Assembly: GCA_015233725.1 (NCBI GenBank)
Contig: JADFXD010000009.1
Coordinates: 1-52,086, forward strand
Direction of reading: 5' to 3'
Source: Nitrospirota bacterium
GTDB taxonomy: Bacteria; Nitrospirota; Thermodesulfovibrionia; Thermodesulfovibrionales; Magnetobacteriaceae
Length of the DNA: 52,086 nucleotides
Shown: positions 1 through 7,503 of the stretch, piece after piece
Layout of the letters: every line of letters starts with the position of its first letter
Position numbering within the stretch: position 1 is the stretch's first letter
Program-made: the position numbers and the translations under genes
The notes under the pieces: generated by a model
Told to the model about the DNA's origin: nothing
What the model saw: the letters and a program-made list of their open reading frames with translations, nothing else
Database searches by the model: none

Positions 1-2
1 AC

Positions 3-185
3 ATTGAAATTTCAGTCGTTCAAAAATACTCATATTGTGACCTTTTAAAGTATATCACGCTCTCGTTGGGCATAGCGATCCTGCCAGAGCACGGCATTGA
101 GACGCAAACCATCTTTCAGGCCGCAGATAACGCCCTCTACAGCGCCAAGCACCAGGGACGAGACCGAGCCTGTATCGCTCTGTGA
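3..185 (+). CDS. C-terminal end of a GGDEF (diguanylate cyclase) protein, 5' truncated by window
   Basis: The reading frame is open from the left edge to a TGA at 183-185. Its last ~40 residues carry the closing part of a GGDEF domain: ITLSLGIA, then PEHG, then ADNALYSAKHQGRDR. This is the usual strand-helix end of diguanylate cyclases, which make cyclic di-GMP from GTP. The GGDEF active-site motif itself would lie outside the window, so activity cannot be judged. The protein ends only a few residues after the GR.R motif, so GGDEF is its last domain. Confidence 0.8.
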   Translation: MEISVVQKYSYCDLLKYITLSLGIAILPEHGIETQTIFQAADNALYSAKHQGRDRACIAL

Positions 186-279
186 GAAGGGGTAAGAAAA
201 AAGCGTAATTTCTCCTATTGCATAGCATGGGGAAGATTGACAACACTTTTTTGTTATGTTACTATTGATTATAGGTTTA

Positions 280-432
280 TAAGTACATGGACAGAAGTTT
301 TTATATAAGTACAGGGTTGAGCAATTATGAGGTCAAGGGGGCTGGCTCCCTTGCAGGGGGTTCTGAAGGGGGGCGGAGCCGCCCCTTTCTTTCTTTTCCT
401 TTTTTATATAATTACTTATGGGTAGGTACTTA
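280..432 (+). repeat. IGE copy 1, full length
   Basis: A full-length copy of the two-hairpin intergenic element. It starts TAAGTACATGGACAG and ends GGTAGGTACTTA, giving short terminal inverted repeats around AAGTAC/GTACTT. Hairpin 1 (about 331-354) is the AAGGG...CCCTT palindrome. Hairpin 2 (about 367-389) is GGGGCGGAGCCGCCCC, followed by a T/C-rich run that resembles an intrinsic terminator for the GGDEF gene. The rest of the 186-473 gap holds no gene that I can see. Confidence 0.85.
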
Positions 433-473
433 TATATAGATAAAAGTGCAAAAGTATAGAGAGGAGTCATGTA

Positions 474-788
474 GTGAAAAAGCATATCTGGTTGACGTTT
501 GATTTATCAATATACAGTGATTATGAAGGCATGTACTATTGGCTGGATACTATGAAGGCCAAGGAGTGTGGCGATAGCACTGCTACCTTTGATTTTGAGT
601 ATAAGAGTGATCTGATAATAGAACTTACTGAAGCTATTAAAAATAATGTAAAACTTGAGAAAAAAGACAGAATTTATATAATCTTTATGACTAAGGATGG
701 AACATTAAAAGGTAAATTTATTTTTGGGAAAAGAAGAGATGCCCCCTGGACAGGACTTGCCTCAGAAAGCGAAGATGATATTGCATAA
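474..788 (+). CDS. hypothetical protein, probable antitoxin partner of the PIN protein
   Basis: This 104-residue protein starts at a GTG preceded by GAGGAG at 461-466, a well-spaced ribosome site. I do not recognise the family. It is acidic at the C-terminus (SESEDDIA) and has no membrane segment or obvious DNA-binding motif. The stop overlaps the ATG of the following PIN-domain gene by 14 nt. That tight overlap is typical of toxin-antitoxin pairs, so it is inferred to be the partner or antitoxin. The low GC content differs from that of feoB downstream, which fits acquisition as a module. Confidence 0.6.
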   Translation: MKKHIWLTFDLSIYSDYEGMYYWLDTMKAKECGDSTATFDFEYKSDLIIELTEAIKNNVKLEKKDRIYIIFMTKDGTLKGKFIFGKRRDAPWTGLASESEDDIA

Positions 789-1215
789 AAGTAACAAGAA
801 TGTAATAGTAGACAGTTGTATATGGTTTGCACTATTTAATAAATCTGATGGAAATCATAAAAAAGCCCTTACCATAATAAAAAATATTGATAACCAGAAT
901 ATCTTGTGCCCTTGGCCAATACTACTTGAAACTTTAAACACGAGATTTGTTAAAGATAAGATAAATCTTAGCAATTTTAATTCAAGACTTAAGCATTTTA
1001 CGTTGATTGATGATCAACACTACCGAAAACAAGCGCTGGAGGCTACTTTATATAACGCGATAGCAGGTAAACGATATATTAGTCTTGTGGATATGGTTAT
1101 CAGGTATATATTATCAGATAAGAAAACACATGCGATAAATTATTTAGCTACCTTTAACATAGAAGATTTTATCGATGTATGTAAAGAAAGAAAAATCACC
1201 ATACTTCAAGAGTAG
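775..1215 (+). CDS. PIN-domain ribonuclease, probable toxin
   Basis: This 146-residue protein starts at ATG 775. An upstream in-frame start at 724 would only add residues that overlap the previous gene. PIN-fold acidic residues are visible: an early Asp in VIVDSCIWFALF, a Glu in PILLETLNTR, and an Asp in SLVDMVIRY. PIN toxins (VapC-like) are Mg-dependent RNases. The overlap with the 474-788 gene supports a toxin-antitoxin pair. Only 14 nt separate it from feoB, so feoB may be transcribed from the same promoter. Confidence 0.75.
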   Translation: MILHKSNKNVIVDSCIWFALFNKSDGNHKKALTIIKNIDNQNILCPWPILLETLNTRFVKDKINLSNFNSRLKHFTLIDDQHYRKQALEATLYNAIAGKRYISLVDMVIRYILSDKKTHAINYLATFNIEDFIDVCKERKITILQE

Positions 1216-1229
1216 ACAAAGTTAAGCAG

Positions 1230-3203
1230 ATGAAAGAAAAATCAGAGGGTCACGCAAAGGCGCACCCCAGAAAGAAAATCGCCCCGGACAAGAAGATCGC
1301 TATCGTTGGTCTGCCCAATACGGGAAAGAGTCAGGTCTTTAATAACCTCACCGGCAAGTATGCGATCGTGGCCAACTATCCCCACTCCACCGTGGAGGTG
1401 CAGAGGGCCGTATGTAAGGTGGATGCCCTTGTATATGAGTTCATTGACACCCCCGGCATACACAGCCTCTATCCAAACTCAGAGGAGGAGGTGATAGTCA
1501 GAGACGTGCTCCTCAATGAGCAGCCCGATATAATCATCCAGTGCATCGACGCCAACCAGCTCAAGCAGTCCCTGACCCTGACCTCAGACCTCATAGAGCT
1601 TGGCATCCCCATGCTCATATCCCTGAACTCCATCGATGAGACCGTAAAGAAGGGCATATATGTGGACTCCCTGGGGCTGTCCAGTTTCGTGGGTGTCCCC
1701 GTGGTGGAGTCCATCGCGGTTGACGGCATTGGTACCGCGGAGTTAGTGGAGTCCATTGCACGGGCAAGAAAGGGCAGGCATGACCTGCGATACGGCGATA
1801 TCATAGACAACGGTATAGCCGAAATAGAGACCATGCTCCCTGAGTCGGTCTCTTATCGTCGAAAACTGGCCATCCTGATGCTCGCCTCCGACAGCGCCAT
1901 AGAGGAGCATCTCAAGAAATTTGCCGATGAGGACATTATCGCCCGGTTGAAACAGGATGTGGAGGTCATAAGGCAGCAGTTTCAGATCAACGTCAATCGC
2001 GTCATTGACGACAAACGAAACCGCTGGATCGACAACGTGGTTGGCAGTGTCATCAAGAAACAACGCGTCCTGCCAAGGGACATCTCACAGGTGATCGCTC
2101 GTCTAAGTCGCAACATATATACCGGTATCCCGATACTGATAGCAATAATAATATTTATGTACTTTATGGTCGTTGACGTATCCAGTAAGCTATCCGATCT
2201 GATGAAGAGCACCCTCTGGACACCGGTAGAGCGGGCTATAAACGGCATTGTCCCTCCAGGTATCTGGCACGATTTCCTGTTGGGTGACTATGGCGTGCTA
2301 TCACTGGGGGTTGCCAACGCCTTTTTGACAATACTACCCATCCTCGCCGTGTTTTATATAGTCTATGGGACATTGGAGGATATTGGTTACATACCAAACC
2401 TGAGCGTCCTGACAAGACGAATATTTGAAAAGCTTGGTCTCAGCGGCATGGCTATCATGCCTATAGTGCTCGGCTTTAGTTGTAAGACGATGGCCACGCT
2501 TACAACAAAATCCCTCTATACCAAAAAAGAGAAATATATAGCCATCTTTCTGATTGCCTTTGCCCTGCCATGTTCAGCGCAAATGGGACTTAATGTAAGT
2601 ATCCTGGGCAAGATGGGGTTTGAGGCCTTTGTCATAGCGTATGGCGTCCTTGTCTTTATTGAGATTGTCACCGGTCTTGTCCTCAATAAGATCATAAAAG
2701 GAGAAGACACAAGGGGTTTTATCCAGGAGCTGCCACTGATAAGACTGCCCAGCCCCAAGGATATCATCAAAAAGGCATATTACCGGCTATATTGGTTTGT
2801 CAAAGAGGCATCCCCTGTCTTTATCTTTGCAGCGCTGTTACTCTTTACCGCTGATAAGGTGGGACTGCTTAATCTCATAAGAAAACTACTATCACCCATC
2901 GTCGAGGGATTCTTAGGATTTCCCATTAGGATGGTTGACGTTATTATTGTTATCATTGCAAGGCGCGAGGTGGCAGCGGGGCTGTTTATAGACCTCATAG
3001 AAAAGGGAGAGATTAACTATGTCCAGTGCATAGTGGCCGCGGTGTTTACAACCCTGTTTGCCCCTTGCCTTGCAAATGTAGGCGCCATAGTAAAGGAGCT
3101 TGGAATAAAGACGGCGGTTTACATCGTTGTCGTTACCAGCGCATGGGCTGTATTAATCTCTGGTGCGTTGAACTGGGCGCTGATCCATATCTTTAAGATG
3201 TAA
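1230..3203 (+). CDS. feoB: ferrous iron transport protein B
   Basis: FeoB imports Fe2+ across the inner membrane. The 657-residue protein begins with a GTPase domain: Walker A GLPNTGKS near residue 27, switch ANYPHSTVEV, G3 motif DTPG near residue 75, and G4-like LNSIDE near residue 135. After about 280 residues it becomes a polytopic membrane domain with paired gate segments (VLGFSCKTMA; IARREVAAGL). Family members are usually 650-780 residues, so this is complete but lacks a long C-terminal extension. The next gene is a DtxR-type regulator with an FeoA-like domain, 15 nt downstream, so the two form an operon. No separate feoA gene is present. Confidence 0.93.
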   Translation: MKEKSEGHAKAHPRKKIAPDKKIAIVGLPNTGKSQVFNNLTGKYAIVANYPHSTVEVQRAVCKVDALVYEFIDTPGIHSLYPNSEEEVIVRDVLLNEQPDIIIQCIDANQLKQSLTLTSDLIELGIPMLISLNSIDETVKKGIYVDSLGLSSFVGVPVVESIAVDGIGTAELVESIARARKGRHDLRYGDIIDNGIAEIETMLPESVSYRRKLAILMLASDSAIEEHLKKFADEDIIARLKQDVEVIRQQFQINVNRVIDDKRNRWIDNVVGSVIKKQRVLPRDISQVIARLSRNIYTGIPILIAIIIFMYFMVVDVSSKLSDLMKSTLWTPVERAINGIVPPGIWHDFLLGDYGVLSLGVANAFLTILPILAVFYIVYGTLEDIGYIPNLSVLTRRIFEKLGLSGMAIMPIVLGFSCKTMATLTTKSLYTKKEKYIAIFLIAFALPCSAQMGLNVSILGKMGFEAFVIAYGVLVFIEIVTGLVLNKIIKGEDTRGFIQELPLIRLPSPKDIIKKAYYRLYWFVKEASPVFIFAALLLFTADKVGLLNLIRKLLSPIVEGFLGFPIRMVDVIIVIIARREVAAGLFIDLIEKGEINYVQCIVAAVFTTLFAPCLANVGAIVKELGIKTAVYIVVVTSAWAVLISGALNWALIHIFKM

Positions 3204-3218
3204 CAGGAGTGTGTTTGT

Positions 3219-3953
3219 ATGAGCAATAAGAAGGAAGTAGATGAATATTTAGAGAGATTGTGGTACATGCAGGAGGAGGCCAAGAACTCGTTTAACGACC
3301 TGGTTGAGCTCATTGAGGGTGACTATAACCCCGAGCTGATCAACGAGCTGTTAAGCGATGGGCTTGTCGAGGTCGTGCAGCAGACAAACAGCATCTCTCT
3401 GACCACGAAGGGGTATGAGTATGCCCGTCAGATAGTGCGTGCCCACAGGCTGGCAGAGAGGCTCCTCTATGACGTGATGGGACGCAACATCGAGGAGGGG
3501 GCATGTGAGTTTGAACACATCGTTACCCTTGAGCTCGTTGACAGTATCTGTATACTCCTGGGGCATCCAAGGGAATGTCCTCACGGGCTGCCGATCCCGG
3601 AGGGGGAGTGTTGCCGGGCATCCATCAAGATGGTAAAGAGTCAGATATTACACCTGGACGAGATGGTGGTTGGTCAGAGCGCTCGTATTGCCTATATCAA
3701 CAGCAACAGCGACGTCCACCTGCACAGGCTCAACACCCTTCAGATCAGACCCGGCTCGATCATAAAGCTCCATCAAAAGTACCCCTCCTACGTGATTGAC
3801 TGCGAGGGGGCAGCCATCGCGATGGACGATGAGATAGCACACAGCATCTGCGTCTGGACAAAAGATAAAAAACAAGACGATGCCAAAAAGAAAGACCCAA
3901 AGAGCAGCAAGTTCTTCGGCCTCAACATGAAGTTCAAAAAAAAGGACAAGTAA
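3219..3953 (+). CDS. DtxR/MntR-family metal-dependent regulator with C-terminal FeoA (SH3-like) domain
   Basis: This 244-residue protein starts at ATG 3219, preceded by an AGGAG-like site. Residues 1-70 look like a winged helix (LISDGLVEV-type wing, SLTTKGYEYARQIVRAHRLAERLL). A dimerisation/metal domain follows, with E/H/C ligands (EEGACEFEHIV, GHPRECPHGLPIPEG). A FeoA-like SH3 domain covers about 135-210, and the tail is Lys-rich. Known relatives repress iron or manganese uptake genes when metal is bound. Adjacency to feoB indicates iron-responsive control, or an FeoA role for the last domain. The TAA is followed at once by IGE copy 2. Confidence 0.85.
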   Translation: MSNKKEVDEYLERLWYMQEEAKNSFNDLVELIEGDYNPELINELLSDGLVEVVQQTNSISLTTKGYEYARQIVRAHRLAERLLYDVMGRNIEEGACEFEHIVTLELVDSICILLGHPRECPHGLPIPEGECCRASIKMVKSQILHLDEMVVGQSARIAYINSNSDVHLHRLNTLQIRPGSIIKLHQKYPSYVIDCEGAAIAMDDEIAHSICVWTKDKKQDDAKKKDPKSSKFFGLNMKFKKKDK

Positions 3954-3954
3954 G

Positions 3955-4098
3955 AAAAAAAGAAAGGGGCGGCTCCGCTTCTTTGTCGCTCAAGGCACGC
4001 TCCTGGCCCCCTTCAGAACCCCCTGCAAGGGCACCAGTGCCCTTGACCCTATAATGCTCAACCCTAAGTTTATATAAAAACTTCTGTCCATGTACTTA
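3955..4098 (-). repeat. IGE copy 2 with inserted palindromic module
   Basis: This copy reads leftward. From right to left it has the GTACTT end (4092-4098), the CAAGGGCAC/GTGCCCTTG hairpin (about 4025-4055), an inner module related to GCTCCTGG/CCAGGAGC, and the GGGGCGG hairpin ending in an A-rich run (a T-run on the minus strand) that abuts the DtxR stop. In this orientation it could terminate the pemK-like transcript coming from the right. Confidence 0.85.
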
Positions 4099-4142
4099 CA
4101 CAATCTTTCAAATATATGCTGAATTATTACGGATATAAATGC

Positions 4143-4475
4143 TTATATTCCCAGTGCCAGTTGTATCTTGTTCTCTGTCTCTGCCAAATCCCTCATACTT
4201 AGCCTTCCTATTTTGGCTCTAACGCTTTTTATATCAAAGGTAATCAACTTTATCCTTAACCATGAAACCATGTTTAAATTAGCCTCTTGCCAGTCTTTGA
4301 TCTTGTAATCATAAACAGTGTCATAAGCAGTAGAAGTAACCATAGTGACTATGACACTGTTCATTGCTCTTTCATAATCCCTTGAACTAACTACAACAGC
4401 AGGTCTCATCTTAAAAACATGAGAATTAACAAATGGAAAAGGAAGTACAACTACATCGCCTTTTTCAATCTTCAT
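4143..4475 (-). CDS. PemK/MazF-family endoribonuclease toxin
   Basis: This 110-residue protein starts at ATG 4475 with GGAGGG just upstream. A longer reading to 4532 would run back into the antitoxin gene. The sequence opens KIEKGDVVVLPFPF and continues with RPAVVVSSRDYE, the standard beta-barrel start of PemK/MazF mRNA interferases (GDVvlv.fPf; RPavVls). It overlaps the upstream antitoxin gene by about 11 nt. The module is a type II toxin-antitoxin pair. Confidence 0.85.
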   Translation of the reverse strand: MKIEKGDVVVLPFPFVNSHVFKMRPAVVVSSRDYERAMNSVIVTMVTSTAYDTVYDYKIKDWQEANLNMVSWLRIKLITFDIKSVRAKIGRLSMRDLAETENKIQLALGI

Positions 4476-4686
4476 AAACTTCCCTCCATTTATCATAAGA
4501 GTCTTCTTTTTCATTGTCCCACTCCCTGGCAAAACAACTATTGGCTAACTCAAGCCATTCATTCCAATTATCGTCTTGAGTATCATCTAAAACAATAACC
4601 AACACCTCCTGACCATCTTTAAAATCTACCTTTTCTAAAGGCTCAAAAACTCCATTGTGAAACTTCGTCATTACTGCAACCATCAT
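4465..4686 (-). CDS. AF2212/DUF104-like antitoxin
   Basis: This 73-residue protein has the short beta-strand pattern of the AF2212-like antitoxins: FHNGVFEPLEKVDFKDGQEV near residues 9-28. The acidic C-terminal half (DDTQDDNWNEW..., KEDSYDKWREVYED) would bind the toxin. Two ATGs lie in a row at 4686 and 4683 behind AAGGAG, and the second has the better spacing. It is paired with the PemK-like gene by overlap. Confidence 0.75.
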   Translation of the reverse strand: MMVAVMTKFHNGVFEPLEKVDFKDGQEVLVIVLDDTQDDNWNEWLELANSCFAREWDNEKEDSYDKWREVYED

Positions 4687-4787
4687 TTACTCCTTTATAA
4701 GTAATAAGCCCAGTGCTTGGATATCTCTCATTCCATTTTCTTATATAACTATAGTATACTACATTGCTGTATGGAAGTATCCTGGTT

Positions 4788-6044
4788 ATGAGCAGAGATG
4801 GTGCCGGCATCGGCGGCATCATAAAGTCCCTTGGGCTTGTCTTTGGCGACATTGGCACCAGCCCGATATATACCCTCACGGTTATTATCCTGCTTACCAA
4901 GCCTACCAGCGATAACATCATAGGCGTGCTGTCGCTTATCGTGTGGACGTTGTGCATACTGGTGACGTTGGAGTACGGGTGGCTGGCCATGAGCCTTGGC
5001 AAGAAGGGTGAGGGTGGCACCATCGTCTTGAAAGAGATACTGCGACCATTGCTAAAGTCCAACAGGCAGGTGGCATTTATCACGCTGTTGTCGATCATTG
5101 GGATATCGCTACTCATCGGAGATGGCGTCATTACGCCTGCCATAAGCATATTGAGTGCCGTGGAGGGATTGTTGCTCATCCCCGGCCTTGAAAAGACCAA
5201 CGGCAATATATTGATCCTGATAGCTGGGATAATCGCCGTTGTCCTGTTCTTCTTCCAGGACAAGGGAACCGAACGTGTGGCCAAGGCCTTTGGACCGATC
5301 ATGCTCTTGTGGTTTATCGTGCTGTCCACCTCTGGATTACTGGCCATAATGGAATCTCCGGAGGTGTTTAAGGCGCTTAATCCCTATTACGGGGTCAAGT
5401 TCCTCCTGGACAATGGCGTCAGCGGGTTCTTCATCCTCTCCGAGGTCACCCTGTGCGCCACGGGTGGCGAGGCCCTCTACGCCGATATGGGACACTTAGG
5501 CAGGAGACCAATTCTGAGGGCGTGGTATTTTGTCTTTGTTGCGTTGCTGCTTAACTACCTGGGACAGGGCGCCTTTTTGGTAACGCACCCCGGCGCCAAA
5601 AACGTACTCTTTGAGATGGTTCTCTCCCAGAGCAAGACCATGTATGTCCCGTTTCTGTTTCTGAGCATAATGGCCACCGTCATAGCCTCTCAGGCCATGA
5701 TCAGCGGGATGTTTTCTATCGTCTATCAGAGCATCACCACGCGCCTGATGCCTATGTTTAAGGTCGATTATACATCAACGGAGTTCAGGAGTCAGATATA
5801 CATTGGCTTTGTCAATTGGTTCTTGCTTGTGGCCGTGTTGCTTATCATGTACGAGTTCAAGGCCTCCAGCAACCTGGCAGCGGCCTACGGTCTGGCAGTC
5901 ACCGGTACAATGACGCTTACCGGGCTGTTTATGACCTGGATATTTTATCTACGGAAAAACTGGAGGTACCACTCCATTCAAACGTGGTCACATTGCTCAA
6001 GCATAGTAACAACGCCATATTATGAAGGTATAAAAGTGGCTTAA
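4788..6044 (+). pseudogene. kup: Kup potassium uptake protein, N-terminal part (gene interrupted)
   Basis: Kup proteins import K+ together with H+. This part (418 residues from ATG 4788) has the Kup start GLVFGDIGTSPIYTL and at least ten membrane segments, including GDGVITPAISILSAVEGL and AYGLAVTGTMTLT. It then leaves the family sequence after LRKNWRY and ends in a foreign tail at a TAA. The reading frame of the family resumes at PNWTLTLL in another frame about 106 nt later. Together the two parts have the normal length (~630 residues), so one gene was broken by insertion. An upstream TTG at 4764 is possible but less likely. Confidence 0.85.
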
Positions 6045-6078
6045 ATCCTGGCAACCACGGTTGACTGTGATGTTACCA
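5967..6078 (+). mobile_element. small non-coding insertion in kup
   Basis: Removing 106 nt here (5970-6075) would restore a continuous Kup reading, LRKNWRY-PNWTLTLL. The extra DNA is flanked by TACCA at both ends (5967-5971 and 6074-6078). Its ends form an imperfect inverted repeat: the left GGTACCACTCCATTCAAACG resembles the reverse complement of the right end, which begins GGTAACATCACAGTCAACCG and continues GTGGT. This is the structure of a MITE-like element. The exact borders are uncertain: the TACCA repeats are 107 nt apart, whereas frame restoration needs 106. Confidence 0.65.
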
Positions 6079-6723
6079 AACTGGACGCTTACCCTGCTTT
6101 CCCTGTTTGTCTTCGTCGTGGATGCCGTGTACTTTGCATCAAACACGTTTAAGGTCCCACATGGAGGCTACTGGTCGATAATCATAGCCGCCATCCCATT
6201 AATCGTCATCCTGATCTACACCAAGGGACAGAAACGACTCTACAAGAGCCTTAAACCCATGCCGTTGAAGGACTTCCTCCCCACATACGTTGAATACTTC
6301 AAGAGGTTTAGCAAGATAAAGGGCACAGGATTATTCTTTGCCAGAGACATCAACATGGTTCCCCCATACATAGTGCGCACCATGTTTGCCGATAACATAA
6401 TCTACGAGGACAACCTGATCGTATCACTGGAGAAGATGGACGAACCCTTTGGCGTCAAGGCCTACACGGGAAGTAGTATAACCGACGGCTTGAGAACCTT
6501 CGTCATCGAGATGGGATACATGGAGGTCGTGGACGTCGAACGTATCCTATTGACAAACGGTATAGAGATAAAGACGATATTTTACGGCCTGGAGGATATC
6601 GCCACAAACAACTTCATCTGGAAGATATTCTCGCTTATCAAAAAACTTACCCCGTCGTATGTCCAGTTCTACAAACTGCCTTCTCACAAGATCCGCGGTG
6701 TCATCTATCGAGTAAACATGTAA
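6070..6723 (+). pseudogene. kup: Kup potassium uptake protein, C-terminal part
   Basis: This segment (217 residues from ATG 6070) continues Kup with the last membrane helix (LTLLSLFVFVVDAVYFASN, then KVPHGGYW) and the cytosolic C-terminal domain ending YRVNM. The ATG lies inside the inserted DNA and has no convincing ribosome site. It is therefore read as the detached 3' part of the broken gene. Expression as a separate subunit cannot be excluded. Confidence 0.75.
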
Positions 6724-6793
6724 CTCAACTTTCGCACTTGGATTTTTCGCAATTTTGCCTTGAAAAAATGCGGGTAAAAAGGAGCGTATCCGA

Positions 6794-7219
6794 TCATTTC
6801 ACAAATGCCCGCAAAATAAGGATCATGGCTGCTATCTGTCCGATCCAGAACAGAAACATCCACTTGGTGATATCGGCCTTGGTCTCCGAGAGTTTTTGCT
6901 CCAACCTGGACACCTCAGTAGTAATACGCTCGTTAAGCCTTCCTTCCAGAGTAGTGATTCGCTCGTTAAGCCTTCCTTCCAGCGCGGCCATTTCGGCCTT
7001 CATTTTTCCTTCCAGCGCTACTGAGTCGGTCTTTATCTTGCTTTCAAGGATAATCAAATCGGCCTTTAGCGAACCTTCCAATGCCATCAAGTCGGCCTTC
7101 GTAGCCATTTCGCTCTTTGCGCGCTCGGCCACCTCGTCAATTGCGTCAATTATGGCAATAGTCCCCTCTTCTCCGATCTTGCCCTTGAGCAGATTATACA
7201 GTTCAATTCTCTTAGACAT
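6794..7219 (-). CDS. coiled-coil protein with C-terminal membrane anchor (DUF1640-like)
   Basis: The protein has 141 residues: a short N-terminal helix, a long coiled coil with repeating (A/S)LEG(K/R)-type heptads, and a final membrane segment KWMFLFWIGQIAAMILILRAF. It contains an exact-looking 33-nt tandem repeat (about 6925-6990) that encodes two copies of LEGRLNERITT. The architecture matches the two paralogues at 36434-37338: an N-terminal head, ATKADL repeats and a terminal anchor. Such proteins resemble the DUF1640/CCDC90 group. No function can be assigned. Confidence 0.7.
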   Translation of the reverse strand: MSKRIELYNLLKGKIGEEGTIAIIDAIDEVAERAKSEMATKADLMALEGSLKADLIILESKIKTDSVALEGKMKAEMAALEGRLNERITTLEGRLNERITTEVSRLEQKLSETKADITKWMFLFWIGQIAAMILILRAFVK

Positions 7220-7261
7220 AATACTATTATATAATCCTCCGTTTCAAAAACTCAAGTGTAA

Positions 7262-7420
7262 AGGGTGCATCAAAAAGTCATGGGTAGCTTGGTCAAAGAA
7301 AGAAGGGGAGGCTTTGCTTCTTTACCGCTCCAGGTCGTACCTGGCTCCCCTCAGACCCCTCCACAAGGGAGCATGCCCCCTGTAATTGATACTCTTACCC
7401 ATGAAAAATTGATGCACCCT
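7262..7420. mobile_element. MITE-like element with ~25-bp terminal inverted repeats
   Basis: The left end AGGGTGCATCAAAAAGTCAT and following GGGTA (7262-7286) is mirrored by TACCCATGAAAAATTGATGC and following ACCCT (7396-7420), with only a few mismatches. The 159-bp interior is not coding but carries an IGE-like core: an AAGAAAGAAGGGGAGG run, the CCAGGTCGTACCTGG palindrome and CTCAGACCCCTCC. It lies between the coiled-coil gene and recJ. It may be a composite of an IGE and a different inverted-repeat element. Confidence 0.75.
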
Positions 7421-7503
7421 AATTTTTTGCCAACTTTCTCTTCATTAATGATATACTATATCGGAGTGTTAAAATTGTTATTAAGAAGGATTTAAGATAG
7501 ATA

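Noticed and set aside
6738..7385. 215-residue plus-strand reading frame
   Set aside because: It is antisense to the coiled-coil gene and runs into the MITE-like element; it shows Ser/Leu-rich antisense composition.
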